A stretch of 64,000 bases of DNA from Cyanoderma ruficeps. Its lineage: Eukaryota > Chordata > Aves > Passeriformes > Timaliidae. Below the pieces are notes generated by a model that searched no databases, had not been told where the DNA came from, and saw only the letters and a program-made list of their open reading frames with translations. The stretch covers positions 3,157,662 through 3,221,661 of the forward strand of contig VZDJ01000049.1 of NCBI GenBank assembly GCA_008694505.1, read 5' to 3'. Below are positions 35,061 through 47,000 of the stretch, piece by piece (positions within the stretch are counted from its first letter, which is position 1; each line of letters begins with the position of its first letter). The translations under genes were made by a program, and so were the position numbers.

Positions 35061-38000
35061 GTGGCCCCCCGGCATCCCCCCCGGACGGGCAGGGGTGCGC
35101 TGGGATTCCCTCGTCCTCTCTCCCCCCTCCCCAAAGGGTGACTTCGAAGACCTTGTCCCCTTCTCCTCTTCCTAAAGGATGGGTTTATTTACAGCCTATT
35201 CTTCCCCATCTCCTCCTTTCCCTTCCTTGAGACTGTGGCTGTTCGATGTATTTATTCTTCGCCTTCCCTTCCCCCATTCCAGAGGGTGACTTTTAAATGT
35301 GTTATTCCCCTTCCCTTTCCCCCATCCGGAAAGGTGACTTTTAACTGTATTATTCATTCCCCTTGTCTTTTCCCTCCTCGAAGGGTGACGTTTAAGTACA
35401 ACGGCTCTACAATCGTCCCTGGAGACCAAGGGGTAGACTATGAAACCTTCAAAAGGAAGTGCACAGGTAAGCTCCGTCTCCGCGGCTTTGGCCCCTCTCC
35501 CCGCCCTTCCTGCTGCCCGGGGCGAGGGGGAAAGGACGGGAGGGAACTTGGGGAAGTGGGATTAGTGCTGCTGCTTCCCCGTGCCCGCCCTGTCCTGCGG
35601 GATCGCCTTTCCAGCTCCACAGAGTGCAACTCCCTCAAGTCCATAGTCCAGCGGGTCTTTGTCTCACCCTTAGACTTGAGGTCCTGTGGGCCCTTTCTGC
35701 CCTCTTTGCACAATCTTTCGCTGCTTCTCGGTTATAAACCAGATCAAACGCCTGATAAGCAACGGTCGCCTTGTTGGGAAACGCGATTTCAGAGCAAAAC
35801 CGCCTCAGTTGTCGTGGCTAGAAAGATGCGGTCGCACAGATCGTTGGGAATGAAATACTTATAAAATTCTTCTGAAAATCATAACGCTGAAGTAACTGCG
35901 GCTGGAAGGCTTGCTGGGATTTCCAAAGAGCACAAAACCTGAGGGTGCTGGGTTGCAAAGCCGGGCTCGAACAATACAGCCCTGCAAACAATCGCAGATG
36001 TGGCGTTGCACAACCGCAACTGTTGCGGCTCCAGGTTTAAACGTGGCAGTCGATTGTTGAGCTGCCGGCTGTGGAACGTTCAGGGGAGGAACAAAGCCTG
36101 GGGAAAATGAAAATACACTGCGGGGTGGTTAACTCCGTCCGATCGTGACTTTTGATGAGTTTCACAAAAGCGGGGTTTGGTTTTTTATCTTGGTTTTCCT
36201 CCTGTCTTGGCTGCTAGTTAACAGTGTCACCAAGCGAGGTGAGATACGGAGGATTTTTTTTTTTTTGGTTATAACAAAGTCTTCCTCGCTCAGCCAGTTA
36301 CTGTACAATCCAGTGCTGTGATTCACCTGTATTTTCAGAATTCTGTGCCTGAGCTGGGGGGGAATTGTGTTGAGCAGCCTCTGCCCTCCCAAGGTGGGGC
36401 AGCTCCCGGGGACACCCCAGGCAGTCCCTGGCTGTGGAAACAGCAGAGCCTGTCCGTGGGACTCAGAGCCCCAGGGCTTGGCTGTGCTTTATGGAGTGAA
36501 GGAGAGAACTCCCAGGAGTGTAACTGAGGGCAGGACAGGTCGGATCGATGACAGGAGAAAAGTGTATTTCAGCCCTTGGAAAGGAGCCATGGGATGAGGA
36601 TGCTGTAGGCTGCTCTGCTGTGATGTTGGCAGTGGGGTCTCACTGAGGTTAATGCAGCCACTCCTTTCCAGCTGCTCTTGAGAACCTGCAGGGAAAAGTC
36701 TCAGAAATAAGAAAGGTCCTGTTGTAGTTGGTATCAGAAGTGTCCACTGATCACTTCACTGCAGGAGCTCCTTCCCACTCTCTCTAGTGGGCAACCGAAG
36801 GGAAAAGCAATTACCTGGAATCCAGGGAATCCCGGGGCTCAGCACTTTGGAAGTTCACGGCAGTGGTTAATTGTCCCCTTGGGACGTCAATGACTTCAGG
36901 ATCTGAGTGCCAAGTTCTCTGTCTCATCTCCTGCCCAACATAACTGAGGATCTCTGGTGTCTCCAGACACCTGAGGATTGCAGGGGAGCCTTCCCCATTT
37001 CTTTTCTCTCCTTGCCTTTATACTGTCCACGTCTTTCTTTTTGTCCGAGCTGATTTTTAATGCTTTTTCTGGATGGGACCCCGTTAAGAACTTCCTCTCC
37101 TCCATTCTGTGGCAAAGGGAATCCTTTTCTGGAGTGGCTGAGCAGGCAGAGAGGCTTTAGCAGAGCACAGGCACCAGTTGGGCTGGGCAGGATGAGCATG
37201 ACAATGAATGGAGGCACACACTTGCACTCTGGAGAACACAATTTTGTTCTTAATATAAACAGGGTTTATAAACAGGGTGTTCAAAGCAAGCTGGCCCCAA
37301 GACAGGAAAAAAGGGAATTTTCCATATTTTAGAAATAAGCTCAGGGAAGAGTTTAATAGCTGGGGTAGGCTGTGGTCTATTGTTAGCCTTTAATGGGGAG
37401 CTAAATCCCTTAGAGCTGCTCCATTGCTCCCTTTCCCTGTTCCTTCTGTCCCTTTCCCTTGGCGTGCACCTGCTGAGGGCTCTTCCCAGGCAGACCAGGG
37501 CCAAGAAGTTGTCCCCAAACTCACCTCTGGAGCACAGCTGGGTGAGGCTTAACAAAAAGGCAAATTGAGGTGCATGGTCCTTGCCTGAGAGCTGAAAAGG
37601 ATCTTCCTCCGCCCACGAATTTCAGTGCTGCAGTTGGGGAAGGAAGAGATGCAAGTTTTGGAGGCTCCATCTGTGCAGCAAACCTTCACCTGGCCTGCTA
37701 GACATAGTCAGGAATCGAACCTTGTGCCAGCAGTGAAGTTGGAGCTTTCCTTCCCATCTGGGAGAAAGTAGAAGTGGAGTTGGTTGGAATATTTCCACTG
37801 AAACAAAGTCAGTAAGAAAGAGTAGCAAGGGATGGGAAAGCTGTTAATTATTATTTCTTCTTGTTGCTACATCTCTTTCCTCCTGGTCTCTTTCATTTCC
37901 TTTTACGTTTCACTGGAGGGGAGAAGAGCTGCTCTCACTGCAAACAGCTTCAGAAAATGCGATTAAAAACTAAAAAACCCCCTTGGTATCAGAACAAACT

Positions 38001-41000
38001 TCATTGTTTTGAATTCCTGTTCTGTGAGAAACACTGCCCTGAAAGCCACCACCAAGTGCTGCAGCTGCCTCTGGTGGAAGCTGAGCATCATGTGGTGGTT
38101 GGAGGTGAGAGCAGGAGCTGGGATTGCAAATCTCAGCGTGCAAAGAGTCACCGTCAGAGCTCGCTCTGCTCCGCTTTCTGCCCCGGCTGTTTGGGTGCCT
38201 GTTCTGAGCTGCAAACATCTGCAAACATCCGTGTCCCCCCTTTCTTTAAGAGCCATTCTTATTAAAAGCACCTTGGTTGGTGCACATTGCTCCCCTGCCG
38301 GGCATTGGTGCTGATTCCCGTGGCTCTGGGGCCAGGCAGGGCTTTTGTACCAGTTTGGAAGATTTTTGTGTGGATGTCCTGCCTTGTGCAGTGACAGAGC
38401 TCAGGGGGCTGGAAGGGGCTGTTGGGAACGGGGCTGTAGTTTTGCTTTTTTCCCCCTCTTATCCATAACTCTTTCCACGCCCATCACTGACTCTGCAAAC
38501 CTCATCGAGGAACCAGCATGGCTGGGGACAAAGGGAAAGGAGAGAAACTGAAATTGCTTCTTTTAGAGGAAGTAGCAGCTCCGGGAGGCTGTGTCGGAAA
38601 CCAGCTCTGCACACCTCCAGCCCCGCTCTGGGGTGACAGGTGCTGAGCTGGGGCAGTGCCCTGAGCCAGGAGCTGCTGCTGTCTCTGCTGTGGGTTCACT
38701 CCTCCTCTGCTGTACTCTCAGACACACGTCCCACATCACACCTGCATCTTACAGATCCTGGCGTGGGGGCCTTTTTTCCTTACATCCTCACTCAGCCTTG
38801 TGTGGGAGCACAAAGGTTTAACAAACAGCATCATTAAACGATCACATTTTTCCCATCCCCGTTTGGGGACAGCAATTGCCACTCTTAGAGGGAGGAAACA
38901 TGGAAAGGAGACCTTCCTCAGTGCCCTTTTGTTCAGGGTGCTGGGGTGATGCTGCAAACACAGCCTGCACCCTGGACTTCTGCAGGGCAGTCTCTGTCAG
39001 GCTGTGGCTGCCAAGGTCTGCTTGTCCCAAGAGAGTTCCAACCCAGCCTGGGAGGCAGCAGACCCTGCTTTAGAGCCAGGCATCCACCTCCTGTGTCCTC
39101 CAAAGCCCTCTCCAGCCCTCAGGTGTGAGCACCTCTCCTCCAGCCCAACCCAAAGTAGAGCCAAGGGGGTTGGTTTAAGCCGCCGGCACATCCCGGTATG
39201 ATTTGGAGGTGGCTGCTGGGGGCTCTTCCTCTTTCAGTGCTGCCTAGTGGCCACAGTCCCGCCTGTGCTGGCCCTTGTCTGAGCCAGGGAGTCTGGAGCC
39301 CAAAGCCGAGGACATTCACCGTGTCAGGGTCAGTAAACACCCCGTGTGTCTCCTGGCTGAGGACTGTTTTGGTTGGTCTTAACAGCCCAGATTACCTCTG
39401 CATTAAACAAGGACTTTAATTCAAGGCTTCTGATCCATTTTACTTCCCAGTTCCAGCTCTTGCCTCTGCAGATGGCCTGGCTCCAGAGGAAGCATTAATT
39501 TGGTGGTTAGTCGTACATGCCATCAGTACACTTTGAAAAAAAGCAGCTGAGCTGGTGCATTTGAAGCCAGAAAAAAGATAAGAGTTGAAGGTTATTGTAT
39601 GGAAGGATGTGACACCTCTTAGGACTTTTTTTTTTTTTTTAATGTTTTTAATTTCAAAGTCTTACAGCTGGGCTGGTGATGCTGTTGCTGAGAAGGGTGC
39701 AATGAAACTGAAATGACATCCTGTGGAACTTTTGTGAGTGTCTGTTGTACCTGACTGCCCTGGACGTTGCCTCAGTGTCCGCATTATGAAGCAGCAGAGC
39801 ATCACATTGGATCTGTCTGTGGTTTAATTTCACTTTTTTTAGTGTGTATTCTGCCATTAAGCAATGGAGTGGTCAGAAGACTGTATTTCCCCCTCCCTTG
39901 CCATATGTGAACAGCTGTTTTCAATGCATCTCTGACAAAAGAAATAATGAGCCTTTTATTTGGAAAGCCCCAGTCCAGATAAATAATTGCAATGACAGCA
40001 TGAAATGGGATAGTTATTCATGTGTCTGAAAAGATCAGCCTAAAACCACACTGGGCATTCGGCAGCAGGAAGAACAGAAAATCTTTGGTCTGAAATAAAT
40101 ACCCTACAAAATCATTTGGGGTTGACATAAAATATTAGAAAATAGAAATAGAATTGGCTCCTAATAAAAACGCAAGCTTTTTTGGGTTTAGATCAATTGC
40201 CCCAGAAAGCTTGGGCTGCACATTTTAAATGCAGGGGCTGTGAGCTGAGAGATCACCGAGGTTACGTTGGCACCTGAGGTTGTAGGAAAGATTTGTAAAA
40301 ACACACGAGGCCATATAATGAGATAGGTGCTGATCTGCATTTGGCTGCATCTTAAGTTGCTAAAATGGGCCTTGCAAATCAATCTCCTACTGCTTTTGTT
40401 TTTCCTCTTGGGTGTTCATCTCTCCTGCTTTCCCTTACTGGCTATTTAAAGGAAGACCCGGGGCCACGGGTGGCTTATGGAATTTGTCACCCTGCCCCTG
40501 TGCCCTCCCTGCCTGTGTGGACGTGCTCTTGGCAAGGTCACGGCATCTCCTGGCTGCCAGCTGGAGCCCAGGCTTCGCCTGGCCCTGCCTGTGGCTCTAG
40601 GGAATATTCTCACTGGTTTTTTGTGGGAGTAACTCACCGGGTCAAGCCCGGCGGTGATGGCAACTCTTCGGGTTTGTGACGTTTAATTAAAGTGTCGTGG
40701 CTGTGGGTCTGCCTTTGCCACGCCCTGGGGGGCACAGGAGCAGGGAAAGAAGAGCTTTGCTCCTTTATTTTGGGGCCTGGCTGGCCCTTCTGGCCAAGCA
40801 ACACCACCATTCCTTCCTCCAGGGAAGAGCTGGGTCCCCTTTGGCTCCCACTCTGCCCTCAGCATCTGCCCAGGTCAGGAGAGAAACCGTGACTGTCACT
40901 GGGCTGGCAGCAGCTCCTGGTGGCTTCACTGGACCTGAGAAAGTCATTTTCTCAAGCACTCATGTCCCTGCACTCACATCAGCCACCTCTGGGGTCACCT

Positions 41001-44000
41001 GGAAGAGGTTTGGTGCCCCAGCAAAGCCCAGTGGTGGCCCTGGGGTCAGACACGTTGGAGATGATTTAATGAACACGTTGGGGTGGAGCCAGGCAGCCCT
41101 GCACGAGATCTGTGGGCTCAGCGCAGGGTTTAAGGGGAAAAAACAGTGTAGGAAGAGGTAGGGAACGTTTCTGTCTGCACTTGTAGCCATGTGAGCACAG
41201 GGCTGACTGAAGAGGTGGAAAATCGACAAATTAATCTAAAATTAATCCAATTGAAGCAAACAAATTAAATCTTCCCGGAGCCCGTCGTGCGCTGTAGTAA
41301 TTCGTGCTGGACAGAAGACAAAAGCAGGTCAGTCCATGCCCTGCCCTGCTGCCTGTGACCTTGATTCAGCAGGCAGGTGAAGCTGGGAGCAGTGTTTTTA
41401 TCCTGGCACATCTCTGGCTTGGCCATTCAGAGCCCTGAGAACCGTGAGGGTTTGACAGTGTATTTCTTTCCTGCAGCTATTATCTTTTACTGATGGCTCA
41501 CTGCATTTTAATCTAATGGGGAAATTTTCACTACGGCTGAACCAAAGCACTTGAGTGGATGTAGAAAAAGGGAAGGATGCCGTGAAGGAAATCTCTGTAG
41601 TTTGACATCAAGCTCTGTTGACAGCCGAGGGCAGCTTAATCAGAATATTTGGAAAATCCTGCCTTAGTAATAAATAAGGAGTTTGGAGAGAAATACCAAG
41701 TGATGCTCGTTAAGGCATTCATTACCCTGCCCATTGTTTGTCCAGCCATTGTGAAAGGAGCCCTGGTATTAACTGAATTAACATTGTTAATTTCTGCTGC
41801 CTGGATCTTGTGCGATCTCAAACAAAGCTGCTATTTCCGTTCTCCCCAGATCAGATATTCCCTTCTATCTGCCCTGGAATTCCTGTCTCAGTGCCTGGGA
41901 AGGGGGTGGCACAGCACTAGGCAGGATTTCCTCTTTCAGGGGAAATCTACGCTGTCTCTCTCTTGATTTGTTCTGCTCCCCTCGCTCCCAGCAAATTCCT
42001 AAAACCACCGTGAGTGGTTTTGTGTGAGAAGGGGGTGATGGATGTTAATGCCTTGGGGTTTCCCCGGGAATTGGCACCGATGGCATCGATGACTTCCAGC
42101 GTGGGGATCTGATCTGGCAGGGCAGAACTGATTAACTGTGAAAGAGGAAAGCTGGGAGCAGGAAAGAACTTGCGGTTTTGATCCCCTTATCACTCCGAAC
42201 ACGCCTCACACTAATTGTGAAACTCGGCCACTTCTGCTCGGCGATTTTGACCTCCCCTTGGAGAGGCTCATACCCGGGCTGAGCTAGCGCTAAAAACCTC
42301 CCCATCCGTCCCTGATGCCCTTTTAGGAACAGAGACGTGTTAATTGCTCAGGGCTCCAATTCACATTCCCTCTCGGCTTTGTGCGCAGCGCGAATTCACA
42401 AGCAGCGAGCTAAAGCATCCCATTTTTGCTAAATGTGGGCTGAAAGCTGTGGCAGCCGAGGAGCCCGCTCTGCCTCCAGCAGGGATGGAAACTCCGTGGG
42501 GAGACAGGAGGAGACAGCACCCAGCTGGGGTGTGACCCCTTCAAGCCCCCACAAGTGAAGCAGCCTCGGGAAAATCTGCCCAAGAGGTGACTCAGAGCCC
42601 CAGGCCAACCTCAGGTGCTCATTAAACTTACCTGGACTGAACACGGTGATGTAAGAGTTGTTCGTGCTCAGCTGGTCTCATGGATAAAAGCTGCAATTGC
42701 TGGGTTTGGCTCTCCTTAGTGTCACGGAGCTGCCTTCACCCAGGATGGGCAAGCACTGGAAGTTCTGCAGAGAAGCAAATCCTGCTGCTGCCAGTGAGCT
42801 GTGGGTCCGTGTAAAATGGAATTTATTCTGACAGACAAATGCACAGAATCTCAGAATGGTTTGTGCTGCAAGGGGCCTTGAAGATCATCTCATTCCAGCC
42901 CCATCACAAGCAGGGACACATTCCACTATCCCAGGCTGCCCCAAGCCCCATCCAACCTGGCCTTGGACACTCCCAGGCATGGGGCATCCCTGGAACTTCC
43001 CCTCTGTGCTGCTATGAAAAAACCCTGATTTTTCACATTAATTATCTTTTTTTGGTACATTTATTATAAAGGAGCATACCCAGTGCTCGGGCTCTGTGAC
43101 AGCCTTTGGTGAAGGGGCAGGGATGAAACCCCTCAGGCTGGAGGTGGGGACCGAGGGCTCTGTGGGAAGGGCAGTGACACCACTGCAGTGCAGGAGGTCC
43201 CAGCACTCAATACCACCAAAGGGTTTTCCAGGACTGTTCCCAGAGGAGCCACAGAACAATTCTTGGCCTCCTTTGCTGTCAGAGCTGGGGAAGCAAGGCT
43301 TGCTCCTGGATCTGTTCACTGTAACATCAGGGGATTTACTGTCCCGCTTCCCTTTGGGTATTTCCTGGCTGTCGCTTCATTTATGGCTCTAATCAATCTT
43401 GGGAAGAGGATTTACTGTCAGAACCAGGAGCCTCCACGTGTGTTTCTTACACTCACCAGTAGCAGGGTAACTGAGGGAGAAGTTTTGTTTGCCTGTGTTG
43501 TTGATACACGACTCTTCCTCTCCTTCCAAAGATCCATCTGGATTTTTTTTCCCTCTGAATATGATCTTTCTCTTTGTTTCTATTTTGAATTCTTCAGAGG
43601 AGTTTGTTTTGAGCACTGTACTGGCTCACACACCCCCCTACATCCATTTTCCAGTTTGCCCAGTATTACTCAGTCAGTGACAACAAAATTAAAAAGAACA
43701 GAGAGAACAAAACAGGGAGAGCAGAGGTGGAATTTTCTCACACTTAAGAAAGTCTTCTCTTTTATCAAGGGGACTTTGTCCACACTTTGGCAAATCAAAG
43801 TGTTAAAGAAGCTCTGAGATACGTCAGCCTGTAGAGAATATCCCAATTTTTTTTTATTTTTTAAACATTGATTTCTAGCAGCTTATTTTCTGTGGATGGG
43901 AGGAATTTTTAGCTGCTCCTCCCCTGTCTCCAGAGCTCTTGGGGCTGCCCTGGCTGCTCAAGGAGTGTGCTGGGGATGTTGGCAGTCATTCCTACACCTG

Positions 44001-47000
44001 GAGCCTACATTTTCACCTGGCAATTACTCAAGCCAGCAAATCCCTCCGAGGCACGTTGAACTGGTCACAACAAGTGTGCCAGGATTACCAGGAGTCTTCT
44101 CAAACAGCACCTTTGTTCTCCTGGTTTGAGTCACCTCCTTTAAAAGGCCTCCAGGGACCTCTGAGAGATGAAGGAGCCGTGGTGGGGGATATTCCACAGT
44201 TGCACAAGTGACCATCTGCTCTGCTCTCTGCCACTCCTGGAGATGCAGGGGGATGGTGCTCCTGATCAGGAAGGCTCCCAACTGCTCCATGAGCCACCAG
44301 GAGATGGAGGAAGGAGCTCTTTGAGATAAGAGTCTATCAGGTTGTCACACATATGGCCAGGCTAAATCAGTCTGGTGTGATGTAGCACAAACCAGCTGTG
44401 AAACAAAGATCAGCACAGTTCTAAAGTCCAGCATTTTTCCCTCCAGGGCTTCAGGAGGAGTAGAAAAACACACCTGGGCGAGTAATTGCAGAGTTTTCTT
44501 TTCCTCCTTCTTCTCCTCTTCTTCTTGTAAACTCATACTACAAGTGAGCCAGAAATGGATGGAAGGAGGGAGAGAGATCAGATTTGCACAATGGCCAGTT
44601 TCTGGTAATGTTATGAAATGTGACCCTAATCCTGCTGTTCTGTAAGAAAGAGACACCAGGATATCACTCTCCTCCCTTCTTCACCAGACCTGCAGATGAA
44701 CCATTTGTCCGAATGTGTAACTGGGGTTAGCTCTGTGCTCTCGCCCTGCCTGCTGACTGTATTTTAACCATTTCCACTGTGCTGTGGGGTGTCCAGCACA
44801 GCCACTTTCCTCCCAGTGACTCAGAGAACCCAGAAGAGGCAGAGCTAACACGGGCAGAGCACGCCTTGCAAGCACAGGGCACATGAGCAGAGACCCCGAT
44901 TCCCAAATGCTGGCATTGAAACACGGGATCAGTGCCTTGCCTCGGAGAGTAACAGGCTGTTTGAGAGTAACAGGCTGTTTGAGAGTAACAGGCTCACCCT
45001 GGAAAAGGGGAAAAGGGGAAGGCAGGGATGTTCCTGGGTATAATCAGTTTGTCCCTTTTCTGCCCCCGCAGACGATGTGCGATTGTTCGGCTTTGTCCGA
45101 TTCACCACCGGCGATGCCATGAGCAAGAGAGTCAAGTTTGCCCTCATCACCTGGATTGGAGAGGATGTCAGTGGCCTGCAGAGAGCCAAAACGGGGACTG
45201 ACAAGACTCTGGTCAAGGAAGTAGTACAGGTAACTTCTTTATTATGATCCAACCACCACCTCCCCTCGAACACCAGCAGGAGGGAGAGAGAGGGAAGGAT
45301 TGGCTCATCCTCCAATTCAGGAGTTAATCCTTTACAAACTGAAGACAATTTCTTCCAGCCTGTATTTCTCCTAGGAAGGCTTAACATCTGCCCTTTGAGC
45401 ACTCAGGCATAAAGAAGCACCTTTTGAGCTTAAGGCTGCCTTAACTATTTCATGAGGAGGGAATTCGTGCACTCCCCTCCTTGTCACCACCGAGATGTCT
45501 CCCATCCCCTTCCTCCACGTGGAAATAATTCAATATTGAATGATCATGAGCAGTAATAAGTTAAGCAGGTAAAATTAAACAGGAAAAACCCACACCCTTG
45601 TTTAAACTTCTCCGGAGGCCTTTTGTCTTTGCACGATGAAATGTGTGGAGCTAATCACCCCAAGTCTGAAGTCCCTATTGCACCAATTAACTAACTCTTA
45701 ATAGCTAACTAGATGTGAACAGGCTTTGTTTGGCCTTGGGCGTAGCAGGGGAAAGAGAAATGTGCTCAGTCCAAGTGAGAACAAACAACAGCCAGGAGAG
45801 AAGTGACTGGAGGGAGGCTGCACAGAGCCGCAGCTGAAACCTGGCTGTGATGGAGAGGATGCTGATGGTTGGAATGTTTCTCCTGGAGAAGTATTTAAAG
45901 CAAGATTAGCTCTTCCAACGAAACAGAACCAGCTGGCCAGAGCCTGAGAAATGGTTTTGTTTATGCTCTTGGAGAATGGGCTGATGATTAAATTAATCCC
46001 CCTCAGTGAGTGAGCTCTTGCCTGTGTAAAGAAATCTCCCAACAGGACACTGTGAAGGGTGAGAATGAAGCCCCCCCTCAACTCTTTGGTAGTTTATATG
46101 ACATAGAAGATTACCTTTAGGTAAGAAGAATGAAGAAGATAACACATTTCTGTCCTCCCAGAAGATAAACTCTGGTGCTAAATGTTTCAGAATGACAACG
46201 ACTCAGAGGGGTCAGTTCTCCAAAGAAACTTCCAGAATGACACCTGAGAGATAGGAAAGCAAGTTTCTGCTCATGGGAAGCAGCTGAAACTGCGTAACTG
46301 TAGCTGAAGACAAAATTATAGAGTGCTAAAGAATGACTCCTATATGAGTCACTAAGCCCAAGATTTTCTTAAAAATCTGTTTAGACAATGCAGTCTTGTT
46401 GAGTTGAATAGCATTCCTGAGCACTGTGCTCAGATCTGTCCCTAGGTCTGTTACATATAATTTTCAATTTCACTTGTTTCATCTTTGATTAGTAGTCTGT
46501 ACAAATTAATAATCTGGTGGAGCATTAACCATTCTTGGCTGTTACTTAAAAGCTTTCATCTTCCAATTAGCCTGTACTAAAATACAAAAACAATACAACT
46601 GGTGCTTGATACACTTTTACTGAGCAACCTTGCCTATAAACCCCTGCAAAGCATTTCTGAATGTCTCAGCAATGGTGATGTCCTGTCCAGAAGAAATTAT
46701 CTTGACAAGTATTTTAAATAGTTCTTGATATGCAACTGAATCGCTCTGAGTGGAGTGAGATAAAAGCAGAACTCTTTTCTTCTTTTTATGCCTGTGACCT
46801 TGCAGATAATCTGTTAAAACGAACAAGGACAAGAAAGTCCAACTGAAATTCAACAGAGGGAATTTATCCCAGAGCTATTTCACTCTTGGTAGTTCCCTTG
46901 ACCTTCAGGTACATTCTCAGTCTTCTGTTTTTAACAGAGATTATTTGAGTTGTGAGTTACACATAGAAAAATACACTTGGGTTTTTTTTCTGTAATGATA

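Larger units (their letters stand above)
35467..45071 (+). other. COTL1: COTL1 intron 2
   Basis: This is a 9.6-kb GT-AG, phase 1 intron. It holds one CR1 fragment (42841-43000), poly-T tracts at about 36255-36267 and 39626-39641, a polypyrimidine stretch near 44500-44530, and an 18-bp tandem repeat just before exon 3. No nested gene is recognised. Confidence 0.9.
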
